DNA of 64,000 bases from Bacteroidales bacterium UBA5382 (GTDB taxonomy: Bacteria > Bacteroidota > Bacteroidia > Bacteroidales > Dysgonomonadaceae): NCBI GenBank assembly GCA_002409745.1, contig DHOU01000017.1, positions 1-64,000 on the forward strand, given 5' to 3'. Under the pieces are notes generated by a model that did not search any database, was not told where the DNA came from, and saw only the letters and a program-made list of their open reading frames with translations. Of this stretch, positions 7,971 through 17,675 are shown piece by piece (the stretch's first letter is position 1; each line of letters begins with the position of its first letter). The translations under genes and the position numbers were made by a program.

Positions 7971-10241
7971 TTATTTCAGGTATTTCGCCAGGAATCCCAA
8001 CATGGTGGCATAAAAGTCCATGCGATTCTCTTCGCGGTAAAAACCATGCCCTTCGTTATACTTCACCATATAAGGGACATCCAATCCCTTTGCACGAAGC
8101 GCCGTGACAATCTGATCGGATTCATTGATATTCACTCGGGGATCATTCGCACCCTGAACGACATACACCGGCTTGACAATCTTATCGATTTGATACACCG
8201 GCGACGCCTCGCGGGCAATCGCTTTTTCTTCGGGATTATCCAAATCATACCATATCTGTTTGACCATTTCAGTCATCGGCTTCCAGTATTCGGGAAAGGA
8301 AGAGAAGAATGTCTCGATATTCGAAACACCTACGTAATCCACGCCGCACGTATACAGGTCGGGAGTCTTTACAAGCCCCATCAGCGTGGCATAACCTCCG
8401 TGGCTGCCGCCATAGATGGCAATTTTACTTTCATCGGCCCATCCTTGGGCAATGGCAAAGCGTACGCCGTCCTCCACATCATCCATCACTTTCCGTCCGA
8501 TTTGTTTGAAGCCGGCACGCAGGAACTCTTTGCCGTATCCGCCCGAAATACGGAAGTTGACTTGCAGGGTGGCATATCCCCGGCTGGCGAACAATTGCGT
8601 CTCCGGGTTGAATCCCCATGAATCGCGGATTCCCTGCGGGCCTCCGTGGGGATTGACGACCATCGGAACCTTCTTTCCCTGCAACGCCTCTTTCGGCAGG
8701 GTGATATATCCGTGAATGGTCAGTCCGTCACGGCTCTTAAAGGTAATAGGGCGCATTTCGGCCATATCTTCTTCCTTTAATTGCGGCATCAAGTCGTACA
8801 GCAGCGCAAATTGTTTGGTTTTCACATCATATTCATAATAGGTGCCGTACAATTTATCACTCTGTAAGATGATCAGGAAGGTATTTTCATCGTCATCATA
8901 ATCGGCAATTCCGTAAATCTTGCCGGGGAAATTCTTTTTCACCCCTTCATCGATTGCTTTATACAACGCGCTCACAGGGATAATCTCCGATTTCTCCCCT
9001 TCATAACTGAAGTAATCGATTTCGTAATTCCGTTTGCGGGATAACCCCATATCGGAAACATCGTACTGCGCATTCGCGAATACTTCTTTTATTTCGCGAT
9101 TGTTTTTAAGGTCATAGAGAACGATGCGGGACTTGTCCCCGTCCAGATTCGTCGCCACATACGCGTCATCGGGGTCGGGTGTGGTGTAATTAAAGGCAAT
9201 AATACCGAAACTATCATCCCATGGAGTCTTTTTCTTCAATTCGAATACCCCCGTTTCTCCGTTTTTATAATATAACTCCATCTCCACGCCGTTGACCATC
9301 TTGGTGTAAGCGCGCAAGTTGCCGTCTTTGTCGAAATCATATCCCTGAATGGGGTTTGCCGGATCGGTATTTTCATACAACTTTTCCAAATCGCCGGTGA
9401 CCACATTCAACTTGTACGGTTCGAATATTTGCGGATTATCCTTGTTCAGCAAAACAATGATATAATCTTTCTGCTCTTTCAACAACGAAAGAATACCGGC
9501 CTTTACGCCTTCGAAAGGGGTCAGGTCGAGGGCATTTTTCCCGTCGATATCAGCCGCATAGATATGGTAATTTTCGTTTCCTCCGTTATCCATCGCGTAA
9601 AACAAACGTTCATCGTTGATCCATCCGTACCCTTTAATCGGTTCTTCTTTTTCCTCAATCGCACGGATGACTTTTCCCGTGGCAATCTCCTTAATATACA
9701 CATGATTCTTAAGGCCGTCTTTTTCCTTATACGATAAATACTTGCCGTTGGGTGAAAGCTGAAAAGACGACGCATTGGGGCGGGCGAAATAATCGGCTAC
9801 GGAATACTTATATTCTCCTTTGTCGAGAGCCGCCAATTCTTTCAGCTCCTCCTCGGTCGTTACCAAAGCGGGATTACCGGGTAACTTGCTTTCAAAACGT
9901 TTTAACGTAAGGGGAAGCGACATGCCGGCCTGCTCGTAATTTCCGACGACACTGTCGCCCTGTAAGGTTCCGTTATATACAATCTGAGCAGCCGTCACTT
10001 TCAGTTTCAACTGATTGTCGGCAAACGCCACGCCGTCCACGGGGATACCCGTTGCCCCCTGAAGCGGCACATCCAGCGTTCCGGTCAAATTACCGTCATC
10101 TCCGGCAATATGGAATATCAATTCCATATTTACTCCTTGCACCGAAAGGGTGCCTTTCCAATCTCCTGTAATACTTTGCGCTTTTATCATCATACTTGCT
10201 ACGATAAGAGCGAATAATACGCTCATTTTTTTGATGTTCAT
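7971..10241 (-). CDS. Secreted S9 family peptidase (prolyl oligopeptidase / dipeptidyl aminopeptidase type)
   Basis: This 756-residue serine peptidase starts with a signal peptide (MNIKKMSVLFALIVASMMIKAQ), so it acts in the periplasm or outside. A lipocalin-like domain of about 110 residues (SITGDWKGTLSVQGVNMEL) precedes a WD40-like beta-propeller (about 150-500) and the alpha/beta-hydrolase domain. The catalytic triad is readable as Ser613 in YGGSHGGY, Asp700 in QGANDPRVN and His732 in NEGHGF. Such enzymes release short, often proline-containing peptides. The gene is monocistronic: it has its own promoter and a strong terminator. The exact specificity within S9 is not determined. Confidence 0.93.
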   Translation of the reverse strand: MNIKKMSVLFALIVASMMIKAQSITGDWKGTLSVQGVNMELIFHIAGDDGNLTGTLDVPLQGATGIPVDGVAFADNQLKLKVTAAQIVYNGTLQGDSVVGNYEQAGMSLPLTLKRFESKLPGNPALVTTEEELKELAALDKGEYKYSVADYFARPNASSFQLSPNGKYLSYKEKDGLKNHVYIKEIATGKVIRAIEEKEEPIKGYGWINDERLFYAMDNGGNENYHIYAADIDGKNALDLTPFEGVKAGILSLLKEQKDYIIVLLNKDNPQIFEPYKLNVVTGDLEKLYENTDPANPIQGYDFDKDGNLRAYTKMVNGVEMELYYKNGETGVFELKKKTPWDDSFGIIAFNYTTPDPDDAYVATNLDGDKSRIVLYDLKNNREIKEVFANAQYDVSDMGLSRKRNYEIDYFSYEGEKSEIIPVSALYKAIDEGVKKNFPGKIYGIADYDDDENTFLIILQSDKLYGTYYEYDVKTKQFALLYDLMPQLKEEDMAEMRPITFKSRDGLTIHGYITLPKEALQGKKVPMVVNPHGGPQGIRDSWGFNPETQLFASRGYATLQVNFRISGGYGKEFLRAGFKQIGRKVMDDVEDGVRFAIAQGWADESKIAIYGGSHGGYATLMGLVKTPDLYTCGVDYVGVSNIETFFSSFPEYWKPMTEMVKQIWYDLDNPEEKAIAREASPVYQIDKIVKPVYVVQGANDPRVNINESDQIVTALRAKGLDVPYMVKYNEGHGFYREENRMDFYATMLGFLAKYLK

Positions 10242-10303
10242 ACACTAATTATTTTTATGTGAAACAACTGTAAAAACGAATAAGCAGTTCTGCTTTTGCC
10301 CTA

Positions 10304-10334
10304 CAAATGTAGGGGATATTTCCGGACGGACAAA
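10304..10334 (-). promoter_or_regulatory. Bacteroidetes-type promoter of the S9 peptidase gene
   Basis: On the minus strand TTTG (10331-10334) is separated by exactly 19 bp from TACATTTG (10304-10311). Both boxes and the spacing match the Bacteroides consensus TTTG-N19-21-TAnnTTTG. The leader would be about 55 nt. Confidence 0.7.
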
Positions 10335-10396
10335 ACAAATATAAATATCAACTGTTATATCCCTATTATCAATCAATAACAACCAATCAAGACATT

Positions 10397-11323
10397 ATGA
10401 ACCATCGTATTCTCGGCCTGCACCATATCACGGCCATCTCCGACAACGCGAAAAGGAATCTTCATTTTTACACGCATGTGTTGGGACTCCGGTTGGTAAA
10501 GAAAACCGTCAATTTTGACGATCCGACCACCTATCATTTTTATTTCGGCGACGAGCAAGGCACACCCGGTACCATCATCACGTTTTTCCCTTGGGAAGGC
10601 ATCGGCCGCGGGAAAAACGGCGCCGGAATGGCTACGCATACCGCTTATTCCATCCCGAAAAGCAGCTTCACTTTCTGGAAAGAACGCCTTGAACAACAAG
10701 GCCTCCCCGTGAAGGAAGACAAGATTTTCGGCGAAGATATCCTTTCTTTCTCCGACCCGGACGGATTGCAGTTGCAATTCATCGCTTCCGATTCGGACAC
10801 CAGAACACCCTGGACAACAACACAGATTACAAACAACGAGGCTATCAAAGGTTTCCACTCGGTAACGCTCACCTTGCGCGCGGTGGACGCTACCGCCAAA
10901 ATACTGACGGACGTTTTGGGATATTCTCTTACACGGCAAGATGGAAACCGTTACCGTTTTACGACGGATGCCATCGATACGGCTCACATCGTGGATGTAA
11001 TCGAAGACCCTGCCGCTTCGTACGGAAGAAATGCGGCCGGAACGAATCATCATATCGCTTTCAGGGTGGAAAATGATGATATTCTGATGGATTATCGTGA
11101 AAAGGTGCTTGCCGCCGGATTGAATATTACTCCCAAAATCGACCGCGATTATTTCTTCTCGCTCTATTTCAGGGAACCGGGCGGCGTGCTGTTCGAACTG
11201 GCGACCGATAATCCCGGCTTTACAAGGGATGAAAGCCTGGAAAATTTAGGGACGGCATTAAAATTGCCCAAACAGTATGCCAATATGCGTGAACGGATTG
11301 AACGCGCACTTCCTCCGCTTTAA
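10397..11323 (+). CDS. VOC-family ring-cleaving dioxygenase (MhqO-like)
   Basis: This 308-residue protein has two glyoxalase/VOC modules. The first (about 1-145) begins ILGLHHITAISDNAKRN, with a His metal ligand; the second (about 150-300) has GFHSVTLTLRAVD, NHHIAFRV and the ligand-bearing FELATDNPGF. This is the layout of the MhqO/MhqA/MhqE dioxygenases that help detoxify hydroquinones and catechols. It precedes an MhqD-like esterase by 95 bp on the same strand, reproducing a pairing known from Bacillus mhq loci. It could instead act on another aromatic or on a thiol adduct. No MarR-type MhqR repressor is seen nearby. Confidence 0.85.
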   Translation: MNHRILGLHHITAISDNAKRNLHFYTHVLGLRLVKKTVNFDDPTTYHFYFGDEQGTPGTIITFFPWEGIGRGKNGAGMATHTAYSIPKSSFTFWKERLEQQGLPVKEDKIFGEDILSFSDPDGLQLQFIASDSDTRTPWTTTQITNNEAIKGFHSVTLTLRAVDATAKILTDVLGYSLTRQDGNRYRFTTDAIDTAHIVDVIEDPAASYGRNAAGTNHHIAFRVENDDILMDYREKVLAAGLNITPKIDRDYFFSLYFREPGGVLFELATDNPGFTRDESLENLGTALKLPKQYANMRERIERALPPL

Positions 11324-11418
11324 GCCTTCCCGGCGGGATATTATCTGCAAAAAGAGAAATAATTGATGAACGAGTCATTGCCGTCGTTCGAATATAATCC
11401 GTCAAAATTCGCTTTATA

Positions 11419-12039
11419 ATGAAACATTCTTTGGAGATCACTTATTCGGGAAAACCGTTACACGAAGCGCAAAAGGCGTTAATTCTGTTGCATGGCAGAG
11501 GCGGGGATGCACAAAGCATCTTGTCTTTATCGGAACATCTTCACGTAGCGGAGTACGCCTTGCTCGCACCGCAGGCGACAAATCACACCTGGTATCCCCG
11601 ATCCTTTCTGACTCCGGTTACCGAAAATGAGCCCTGGCTTTCATCCGCCGTCGATATCGTCGGACAAACACTCGACAAGATATTGGAAGCGGGCATAAAG
11701 GCCGAACAGGTATATTTTCTGGGGTTCTCCCAAGGTGCGTGCTTGACATTGGAGTTTACGGCTCGCCATGCGCAACGTTACGGCGGCATTATTGCTTTTA
11801 CCGGAGGATTGATCGGACAAAACATCGAAAGAACGAATTACCGGGGAGATTTTAAGCAAACCCCGGTATTCATCGGAACGAGCAACCCCGATTTTCATGT
11901 CCCGGTAGAGCGGGTATATGCCTCTTCGAATATTTTCCGGAAGATGAATGCTGCCGTTACGGAGAAAGTATACGAAAACAGGGGACATACCATTTCCGAA
12001 GACGAAATAGAGTTGGTTAACCGCTTAATTTTTAGATGA
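11419..12039 (+). CDS. Alpha/beta hydrolase, phospholipase/carboxylesterase family (MhqD-like)
   Basis: This 206-residue cytoplasmic esterase belongs to the Abhydrolase_2 family. The oxyanion region ILLHGRGGDAQS is near 22-33. The nucleophile is Ser104 in LGFSQGACL, with Asp158 in GTSNPDFHVPV and His190 in ENRGHTIS as partners. There is no signal peptide. The size fits MhqD/YpfH-type carboxylesterases. It follows the ring-cleaving dioxygenase and is probably co-transcribed with it, which suggests a shared role in quinone or aromatic detoxification; this rests on gene order. Its last codons overlap a decayed minus-strand coding fragment. Confidence 0.87.
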   Translation: MKHSLEITYSGKPLHEAQKALILLHGRGGDAQSILSLSEHLHVAEYALLAPQATNHTWYPRSFLTPVTENEPWLSSAVDIVGQTLDKILEAGIKAEQVYFLGFSQGACLTLEFTARHAQRYGGIIAFTGGLIGQNIERTNYRGDFKQTPVFIGTSNPDFHVPVERVYASSNIFRKMNAAVTEKVYENRGHTISEDEIELVNRLIFR

Positions 12040-12180
12040 ACGATTTTCTCCTTTTGTTGATTTTACCGGTTGCAAATGCAGTAAATAGCTACCGGGAAAA
12101 TGAATATTCACCTGCTCTTCATCAACTTTAATCTTCTTGGTGTTATCCCCTTTTAGATTCGTAATGAAGCGGTAGGCAAT
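12025..12180 (-). pseudogene. C-terminal remnant of an unrecognised protein
   Basis: The minus strand keeps an open frame of about 51 codons ending in TAA at 12025-12027. It reads like real protein: IAYRFITNLKGDNTKK, then EEQVNIHFPGSYLLHLQP. It has no start and is closed upstream by TAG at 12184-12186, while another frame just beyond (GSHPTGCSAEVFYHR) runs into a stop. This looks like the tail of a truncated, frameshifted gene. I do not recognise the family. It overlaps the 3' end of the esterase gene by 15 bp. Confidence 0.4.
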
Positions 12181-12363
12181 CCCCTACAATGATTATCTAT
12201 GGTAGAAAACTTCAGCAGAACAACCGGTCGGATGACTTCCTATATTTTAGATGGTTTATGTGACACAAGTTTTGGATTTACACCTAATGACACATAATTA
12301 AGAACTTGCGAACCCCATCAAGCAAGTAAACCACAAGTTAAAGTTATGGCAAAGAAACATAGA
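12181..12363. other. Non-coding gap with debris
   Basis: No intact gene is visible here. At 12346 a short plus-strand frame begins ATGGCAAAGAAACATAG, preceded by AAAGTT, which resembles the start of the small frame at 19721. An imperfect CTTGC/GCAAG inverted repeat is also present. Confidence 0.3.
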
Positions 12364-12401
12364 AAAAGGGCCTTGCTAATACATATTAACAAGGCCCTTT
12401 T
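12364..12401. terminator. Bidirectional terminator between the esterase and SusD genes
   Basis: The stem is AAAAGGGCCTTG (12364-12375) with CAAGGCCCTTTT (12390-12401), 12 bp and perfect, with a 14-nt AT-rich loop. T-rich sequence follows on both strands. It lies 14 bp after the SusD stop and would end the minus-strand SusCD transcript. Confidence 0.8.
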
Positions 12402-12414
12402 ATTCTTCAGGATA

Positions 12415-14127
12415 TTAATAACCCGGATTTTGTTCCAATAGATTGTTTGCGGAAATAGCTTTTTCAGGAATAGGAAATATGTTACGATTCTTATCCTTAG
12501 TAGCCGTATGGTCCCACCAATTTTCAGTTACAAATTTATCCCATCGGATTAAATCGGTACGCCTTCTCCCCTGTCCTTCCGCCAGAAACTCGATCATCCA
12601 TTCATCCAACATTCTGTATTCATCCAAATTAGATTCGGTCACGGGATCCGGATCTATTCTATTTTCAAAATTACGAGCACGGACTTTGTTTATCAGCATG
12701 GCGGCTGTTTTTTTATCGCCCGCTCTCATCGTACATTCCGCAAGCATATAATATATCTCAGCCAATCGAATAATAGGATTGTCCGGATTATATCGTATAG
12801 CGACATCCGCCTTATTCGGTTGAGGAATTTTCCAGGGACGAATTCCGGAAACTTCCTCGGCGTCGGCAATTGTAGAGGGCAGATCATCAACGGTGGGATA
12901 TTTTTCACCTCCAAGTTGTTTCATTACCGTAATTTGGTCTACAAAAGAAATAACCTCGTTTTTATATTCTCTACCCCCTTTAGATGACTTCCCGGTAATA
13001 GGATTTGTTTGTTCTCCCATCAAGAACATACCCTCGTATTTTTTATTTCCTTTATACAGGTAAGGTCTTTTCCTTAAATCTTTTTCGTGAAACTTAGCGA
13101 AAGGCCTGCCTAATCTTGATCCGCCAAAATCGCTATCGGTATAGCGTTGCCCGTTCGGTTTTAACGAGGGCTGCATGCACCCGCCGTTGTTCCCGGTAAC
13201 TTCCAAATCCAAATATATCCACGTCTGATAGTGTCCAAAATGTTTATACCACCAATTAAATTCATTTTTATTGGCTTCGGAAGGGACGCTCCAAATGATC
13301 TCTTTTGATAAATTATTATCAAAACTGAATGGAGCGAACCAATCTTCTTCCAATTCATATTTCCCATATACACCATCAATAATATCCTGGCATAACTCGG
13401 CGCATTCGCTGAACATATCAACACCGATAGTCGCTTTGGCATTGAAATACAATTGAGCCAAAATGCTGGCAGCTACCGCTTGTTTTATATAGCCATCTTC
13501 GGCTGCTCCTAATTCTTCTTTCTTACGAAGATTCGGAATAGCATCTTTCAATAGCTTTTCAGCGTATTCAAAGGTTTCTTTAGCTGTACTGCGTGGAACA
13601 CTGATGTCTTCTTTAGTGGTTGTATAAATGGGCATTCCTCCGAAGAAATCGAGTCCTTTCATATAATAATAGCCTTCCAATGCCCTCAATTGAGTTGTAT
13701 GATTTTGTTTTTCGTCTTCCGTCAGTCCGAGGGCTACATAGTCTACATCTGCAAGATCCTCTCTCGACTCCATCGCATACGCCAGCCCCATACCTATTCC
13801 TCTCCAAGTTTCCCAGAAATAACTATCCGTATATACCCATTCGTGGTGGTGCATCCGTTGGTTAATACCTCCATTGTACCAATCGCTACCCCGGGTAGGC
13901 AAACAAAGGATATCTCCCGTATACTCTTGCAGATAGAAACGGTCGCTTTGGCAAAACCAAGCCCAATGTCCGAACGGGCGTCCCAAGACACCGTATACGC
14001 TTTTTTTTGATGTGTAATAATGATCGGTCGTCACTTGTGAGTACCATACAGGATCGAGATCGCATGAACTTGTAATGAGTAACAACAAACCTATACAAAT
14101 TAATTTTATGTAATTACGATTATTCAT
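12415..14127 (-). CDS. SusD/RagB-family outer-membrane nutrient-binding lipoprotein
   Basis: This 570-residue surface lipoprotein caps its SusC partner and binds the oligomeric nutrient. The signal ends LLLLITSSC with Cys22 as the lipidated residue. TPR-like helices follow, with the typical QLRALEGYYYMKGLDFFGGM segment near 150-170. The C-terminal SusD_RagB motifs are RLAEIYYMLAECTMRAGD, EFLAEGQGRRRTDLIRW and the closing LLEQNPGY. It starts 11 bp after the SusC gene. No glycoside hydrolase, peptidase or other enzyme follows, so the nutrient of this system cannot be inferred. Confidence 0.94.
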   Translation of the reverse strand: MNNRNYIKLICIGLLLLITSSCDLDPVWYSQVTTDHYYTSKKSVYGVLGRPFGHWAWFCQSDRFYLQEYTGDILCLPTRGSDWYNGGINQRMHHHEWVYTDSYFWETWRGIGMGLAYAMESREDLADVDYVALGLTEDEKQNHTTQLRALEGYYYMKGLDFFGGMPIYTTTKEDISVPRSTAKETFEYAEKLLKDAIPNLRKKEELGAAEDGYIKQAVAASILAQLYFNAKATIGVDMFSECAELCQDIIDGVYGKYELEEDWFAPFSFDNNLSKEIIWSVPSEANKNEFNWWYKHFGHYQTWIYLDLEVTGNNGGCMQPSLKPNGQRYTDSDFGGSRLGRPFAKFHEKDLRKRPYLYKGNKKYEGMFLMGEQTNPITGKSSKGGREYKNEVISFVDQITVMKQLGGEKYPTVDDLPSTIADAEEVSGIRPWKIPQPNKADVAIRYNPDNPIIRLAEIYYMLAECTMRAGDKKTAAMLINKVRARNFENRIDPDPVTESNLDEYRMLDEWMIEFLAEGQGRRRTDLIRWDKFVTENWWDHTATKDKNRNIFPIPEKAISANNLLEQNPGY

Positions 14128-14138
14128 AAGTGTATTTA

Positions 14139-17100
14139 TTATAATGTTAATTGAAATCCCAATGTAAACCTGCGTGTTTTAGGAAAAACAGCGTCACCGG
14201 TTATATCGTCTAGCCCGGGCCTCAAAGGATCCGAATACGAAACTTCAGGATCTAATCCCGAGTAGCCGGTAAAACAGGCTACATCCCGCATATTCAGATA
14301 GAAACGCGCTTTCTCTACAAACCGATTATACTTTTTGAGATTAATCGTATACCCCAGCACTATTGCATCTATCTTGAGGAATGTTCCATCTTCAAGCCAA
14401 TAATCAGAGAGTTGTTTCTCTTGGGCAATGTGTTTTCTATCATCCTTAAACGCTCTCTTAAGAAAATTAACGCCGTTTTCTTTCGTCGGTATCCCGTAAT
14501 ACATGTCTGCCATATTAAAGACATCGAAATCGAGCCAACTGCGTAAAGCAATCGATAGATCCCAGTTTTTATACAGTAAAGTATGATCCCACGAAATCTC
14601 GAGCTTGGGTATGGCATTCCCCAGAAAACGTTTGTCGTCATCACTTGATTTACTTGCAAGTATGACATTATTATCTTTGTCATACACTTGCCATTGTCCG
14701 TCTTCCGTAATTCCGGCATGCTTCTTCATATACCATTGTCCTATTATCAAGTCATTTTGTAACCGATAAGGGTTTCCGGGAGATCCCGGAGAAGGGAATC
14801 CATCCCCCACTGTCGTCCAAGTAACATTCCCCATGGATGTAATCTTTGTCGAATTCTGTGACAGACGGACAGCAGTAGTATATTCAAAATCGTTAGTCTG
14901 TATCGGTACACCTCCTATTTCCAGTTCCCAACCGTTCCCTTTTAAGGTTCCTATGTTCTTTCTCGTTGTAGGATAAACATTGGGTGGCTGGCTTACCCCT
15001 TGGTCAAAGATCAGATTACTAACATTGCGCCAGAAATAATCGAATTTACCATATAACCGGCTATCGAACAGAGTATAATCCACACCAATATTCGTCCCTT
15101 TCGTTTCTTCCCAATGGAGATCCCTGTTTACATTACGGATAGAGCCATAAAGCGAATTCCAATTTTTACCATCGGTCAACCACATTCCATTCGATCCATA
15201 TACTCTTGCTGTAAGTCCCGGAGGAGAAGAAAAGTCATTGTTTCCGGTAACACCGTATCCTACTCTTAATTTCAAGTCATTCACAAAGGAAACATCTTTC
15301 ATAAAATCTTCGTTGCTGATACGCCAGCCGCCTGAAATAGCCCAGAACGTGCCCCATCTGTGATCAGGTCCAAATTTGGAGGAACCCTCGCGTCTTATAC
15401 TGGCGGTCGCCATATATCTATCCTTGAAAGAATAATTTCCTCTCGCAAAAACAGCCAACAAACGCTCTCTCGGGGCTTTTGAAGAAGACATGGCTGCTTT
15501 TCCATCACTAAGATAATTACCCGTTCCGATATCCCATGCACCTGTTCCTTCTACGGGAAAGTCTTTATTTGTCATGTTAAATGCTTCTTGATTATGCTCA
15601 AAAAAGCTGTAACCTGCAACTGCGCTAAAGGTATGATTATTGAGGGCTTTATTGTAGGAGGCATACGTTTCGAACGAACTATTCTGCGTTTTATCAAACC
15701 CATGATAAGCTTCCCCACTGTATCCGCCTTGATCGGACTCCCGGTGATTTGCCGATACATACCGGGTAGCTTGCCATTGCCTGGAATCATATCCGAACGT
15801 TGCTTGCACATTCAATTCAGGTGTCAAATTTATTTTTAATGTAGCATCTGACAGTAACCATTTATCTAAAGCATCACGTTGTCTTAGCATTACGTCTGCC
15901 ACAGGGTTAAAGTCGGTTCCCTTAAAATCCTCCAGATTGTATCCCGACGCGCTCTCCTGATCATACGGGTTCAGGGTAGGATTAAGTTTTATCGCCGCAT
16001 TATACATGCCGTTTGATCTTCTTAAATCTCTTTTCGCTTCTCTATATTCAGCATGCGTCCTGAGTTCAACCAGCCCTTCATACATTTTAAAATAAGCATT
16101 TATACGTGCGGAATAGTCTTTCCTTCCATCCCCTATCGCAATTCCTTTTTGATCTTGCATGGAAAATGTCGTATAAATATTTGCGTATTCACTTCCTCCG
16201 TTGACATTAACGACATGCCGGTGTGACAAAGGATTTTTTCTCATCAGAAGATCATACCAATCTGTATCCGCACCATAATCATAAATATCATTTTCGCCTC
16301 CTAATCCTAAGTCCCGGTATTCACTCGCACTTAATACATCCGGCCTGTTTCTGAGCGTTTCCATTGATAACTCTCCCGTGTAAGTAGCTTTAATTTGTCC
16401 GGCCACGGCGTTTCGCGTTGTGACCAAAATAACTCCCCCGGCAGCACGTGTCCCGTAAATAGCTCCCGCTGATGCATCTTTCAAAACGTCAATGGACTTT
16501 ATGTCTTCCTGGTTTAAAGAGCGCAAATCTCCTCCCGGGACACCATCTATGACAACTAATGGCCCTTTACCCGCATTCACAGATGCAACACCACGCAATA
16601 ATATTGTATTGCTCGAGTTTGGGCTACTTGTTCCTGAAACACTCATCCCGGAAATTTTTCCTCTCAGAGCCGTTTCAATACTGGCACCTCCTATTCCTTG
16701 CAAGAGATCATCTCCGCTTATAGAAGATATGGAACTTGTTACTTGGCGTTTTTCCATTGTTCCATAACCGACCACAACCAGCTCCTGAAGGGTTTCTACA
16801 TCTTCGTGTAAAACAACATCAAAAGAGGTTTTACCGGTTGTGCCAACATCCTTTTGCTTATACCCGAGATACGTAATACGAAGGGTCGCATTAGCCGAGA
16901 CGTCTAAAGAGAAATTTCCACTCAAGTCGGTAACGGTTCCATTAGAAGTCCCATTTTCTATAATATTCGCCCCGATAACAGGCTCGCCCGATTGGTCGGT
17001 AACTGTGCCGGAAATGGTTTTACGTTCACGGGGAGGAGATGTTGCGTTACTTACTGTCGGGGTTAAACTGACAGAAATCGTATTATCTATACGTTGAAAA

Positions 17101-17405
17101 TAAAGATATGTCTGAGCCGTTATTCTATCCAGAATATTCTGGATAGTCGTATTGCGCACATTCAAAGTCACATTCGGTGTTTTGTCTAATATCCGCTGAT
17201 CATAAAAAAACTTGTAACCCGTCATTGAGCTAATTTTATTAAACACTTGACTAACGGGTTGATTCTGTACATTTAGCGAAAGGTTATTATCTTTTATATT
17301 CTGTCCGTTAAGGGGGACAACAATAACAATAAAGAACAAGATCGCCACACAAAAATTAAGAAAAACCCAAAAATTAGTTTTCCCCTGCTGATTCATAAAT
17401 TTCAT
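14139..17405 (-). CDS. SusC/RagA TonB-dependent transporter with STN signalling domain
   Basis: This 1,088-residue outer-membrane importer energised by TonB has a signal peptide (about 1-36). An STN (secretin/TonB short N-terminal) domain follows around SLNVQNQPVSQVFNKISSMT, then a carboxypeptidase-regulatory-like domain (about 130-215) with the linker ELVVVGYGTMEKRQ. Next are the plug with LLRGVASVNAGKGPLVVIDG and the SIDVLKDASAGAIYGTRAAG motif, then a 22-strand-type barrel ending RRFTLGFQLTL. The STN domain means it can signal occupancy to the FecR anti-sigma encoded just upstream. All four genes sigma-FecR-SusC-SusD are on one strand. Confidence 0.95.
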   Translation of the reverse strand: MKFMNQQGKTNFWVFLNFCVAILFFIVIVVPLNGQNIKDNNLSLNVQNQPVSQVFNKISSMTGYKFFYDQRILDKTPNVTLNVRNTTIQNILDRITAQTYLYFQRIDNTISVSLTPTVSNATSPPRERKTISGTVTDQSGEPVIGANIIENGTSNGTVTDLSGNFSLDVSANATLRITYLGYKQKDVGTTGKTSFDVVLHEDVETLQELVVVGYGTMEKRQVTSSISSISGDDLLQGIGGASIETALRGKISGMSVSGTSSPNSSNTILLRGVASVNAGKGPLVVIDGVPGGDLRSLNQEDIKSIDVLKDASAGAIYGTRAAGGVILVTTRNAVAGQIKATYTGELSMETLRNRPDVLSASEYRDLGLGGENDIYDYGADTDWYDLLMRKNPLSHRHVVNVNGGSEYANIYTTFSMQDQKGIAIGDGRKDYSARINAYFKMYEGLVELRTHAEYREAKRDLRRSNGMYNAAIKLNPTLNPYDQESASGYNLEDFKGTDFNPVADVMLRQRDALDKWLLSDATLKINLTPELNVQATFGYDSRQWQATRYVSANHRESDQGGYSGEAYHGFDKTQNSSFETYASYNKALNNHTFSAVAGYSFFEHNQEAFNMTNKDFPVEGTGAWDIGTGNYLSDGKAAMSSSKAPRERLLAVFARGNYSFKDRYMATASIRREGSSKFGPDHRWGTFWAISGGWRISNEDFMKDVSFVNDLKLRVGYGVTGNNDFSSPPGLTARVYGSNGMWLTDGKNWNSLYGSIRNVNRDLHWEETKGTNIGVDYTLFDSRLYGKFDYFWRNVSNLIFDQGVSQPPNVYPTTRKNIGTLKGNGWELEIGGVPIQTNDFEYTTAVRLSQNSTKITSMGNVTWTTVGDGFPSPGSPGNPYRLQNDLIIGQWYMKKHAGITEDGQWQVYDKDNNVILASKSSDDDKRFLGNAIPKLEISWDHTLLYKNWDLSIALRSWLDFDVFNMADMYYGIPTKENGVNFLKRAFKDDRKHIAQEKQLSDYWLEDGTFLKIDAIVLGYTINLKKYNRFVEKARFYLNMRDVACFTGYSGLDPEVSYSDPLRPGLDDITGDAVFPKTRRFTLGFQLTL

Positions 17406-17675
17406 ATATATATCATGTTTTTAAAAAATTTGAATACATTCCCTTCTTTTTTGCGCAAAGAAACAATAAGAATATTACAAAACGGTTAATTATTTATGAA
17501 GTTTTTATTTCATTTCACCCAAACGATTTCCCATAAATTATTTCTCTCCTTATATCTACTTGAAATAAACGGGAATATACACATCTCCTTTTAAAGAATT
17601 TTACTAATGTTTTATTATTACGCCGCATTTTTACTAGTTATCCTAATTTATTGTTAGAGACTCTATTCGTTTGGA

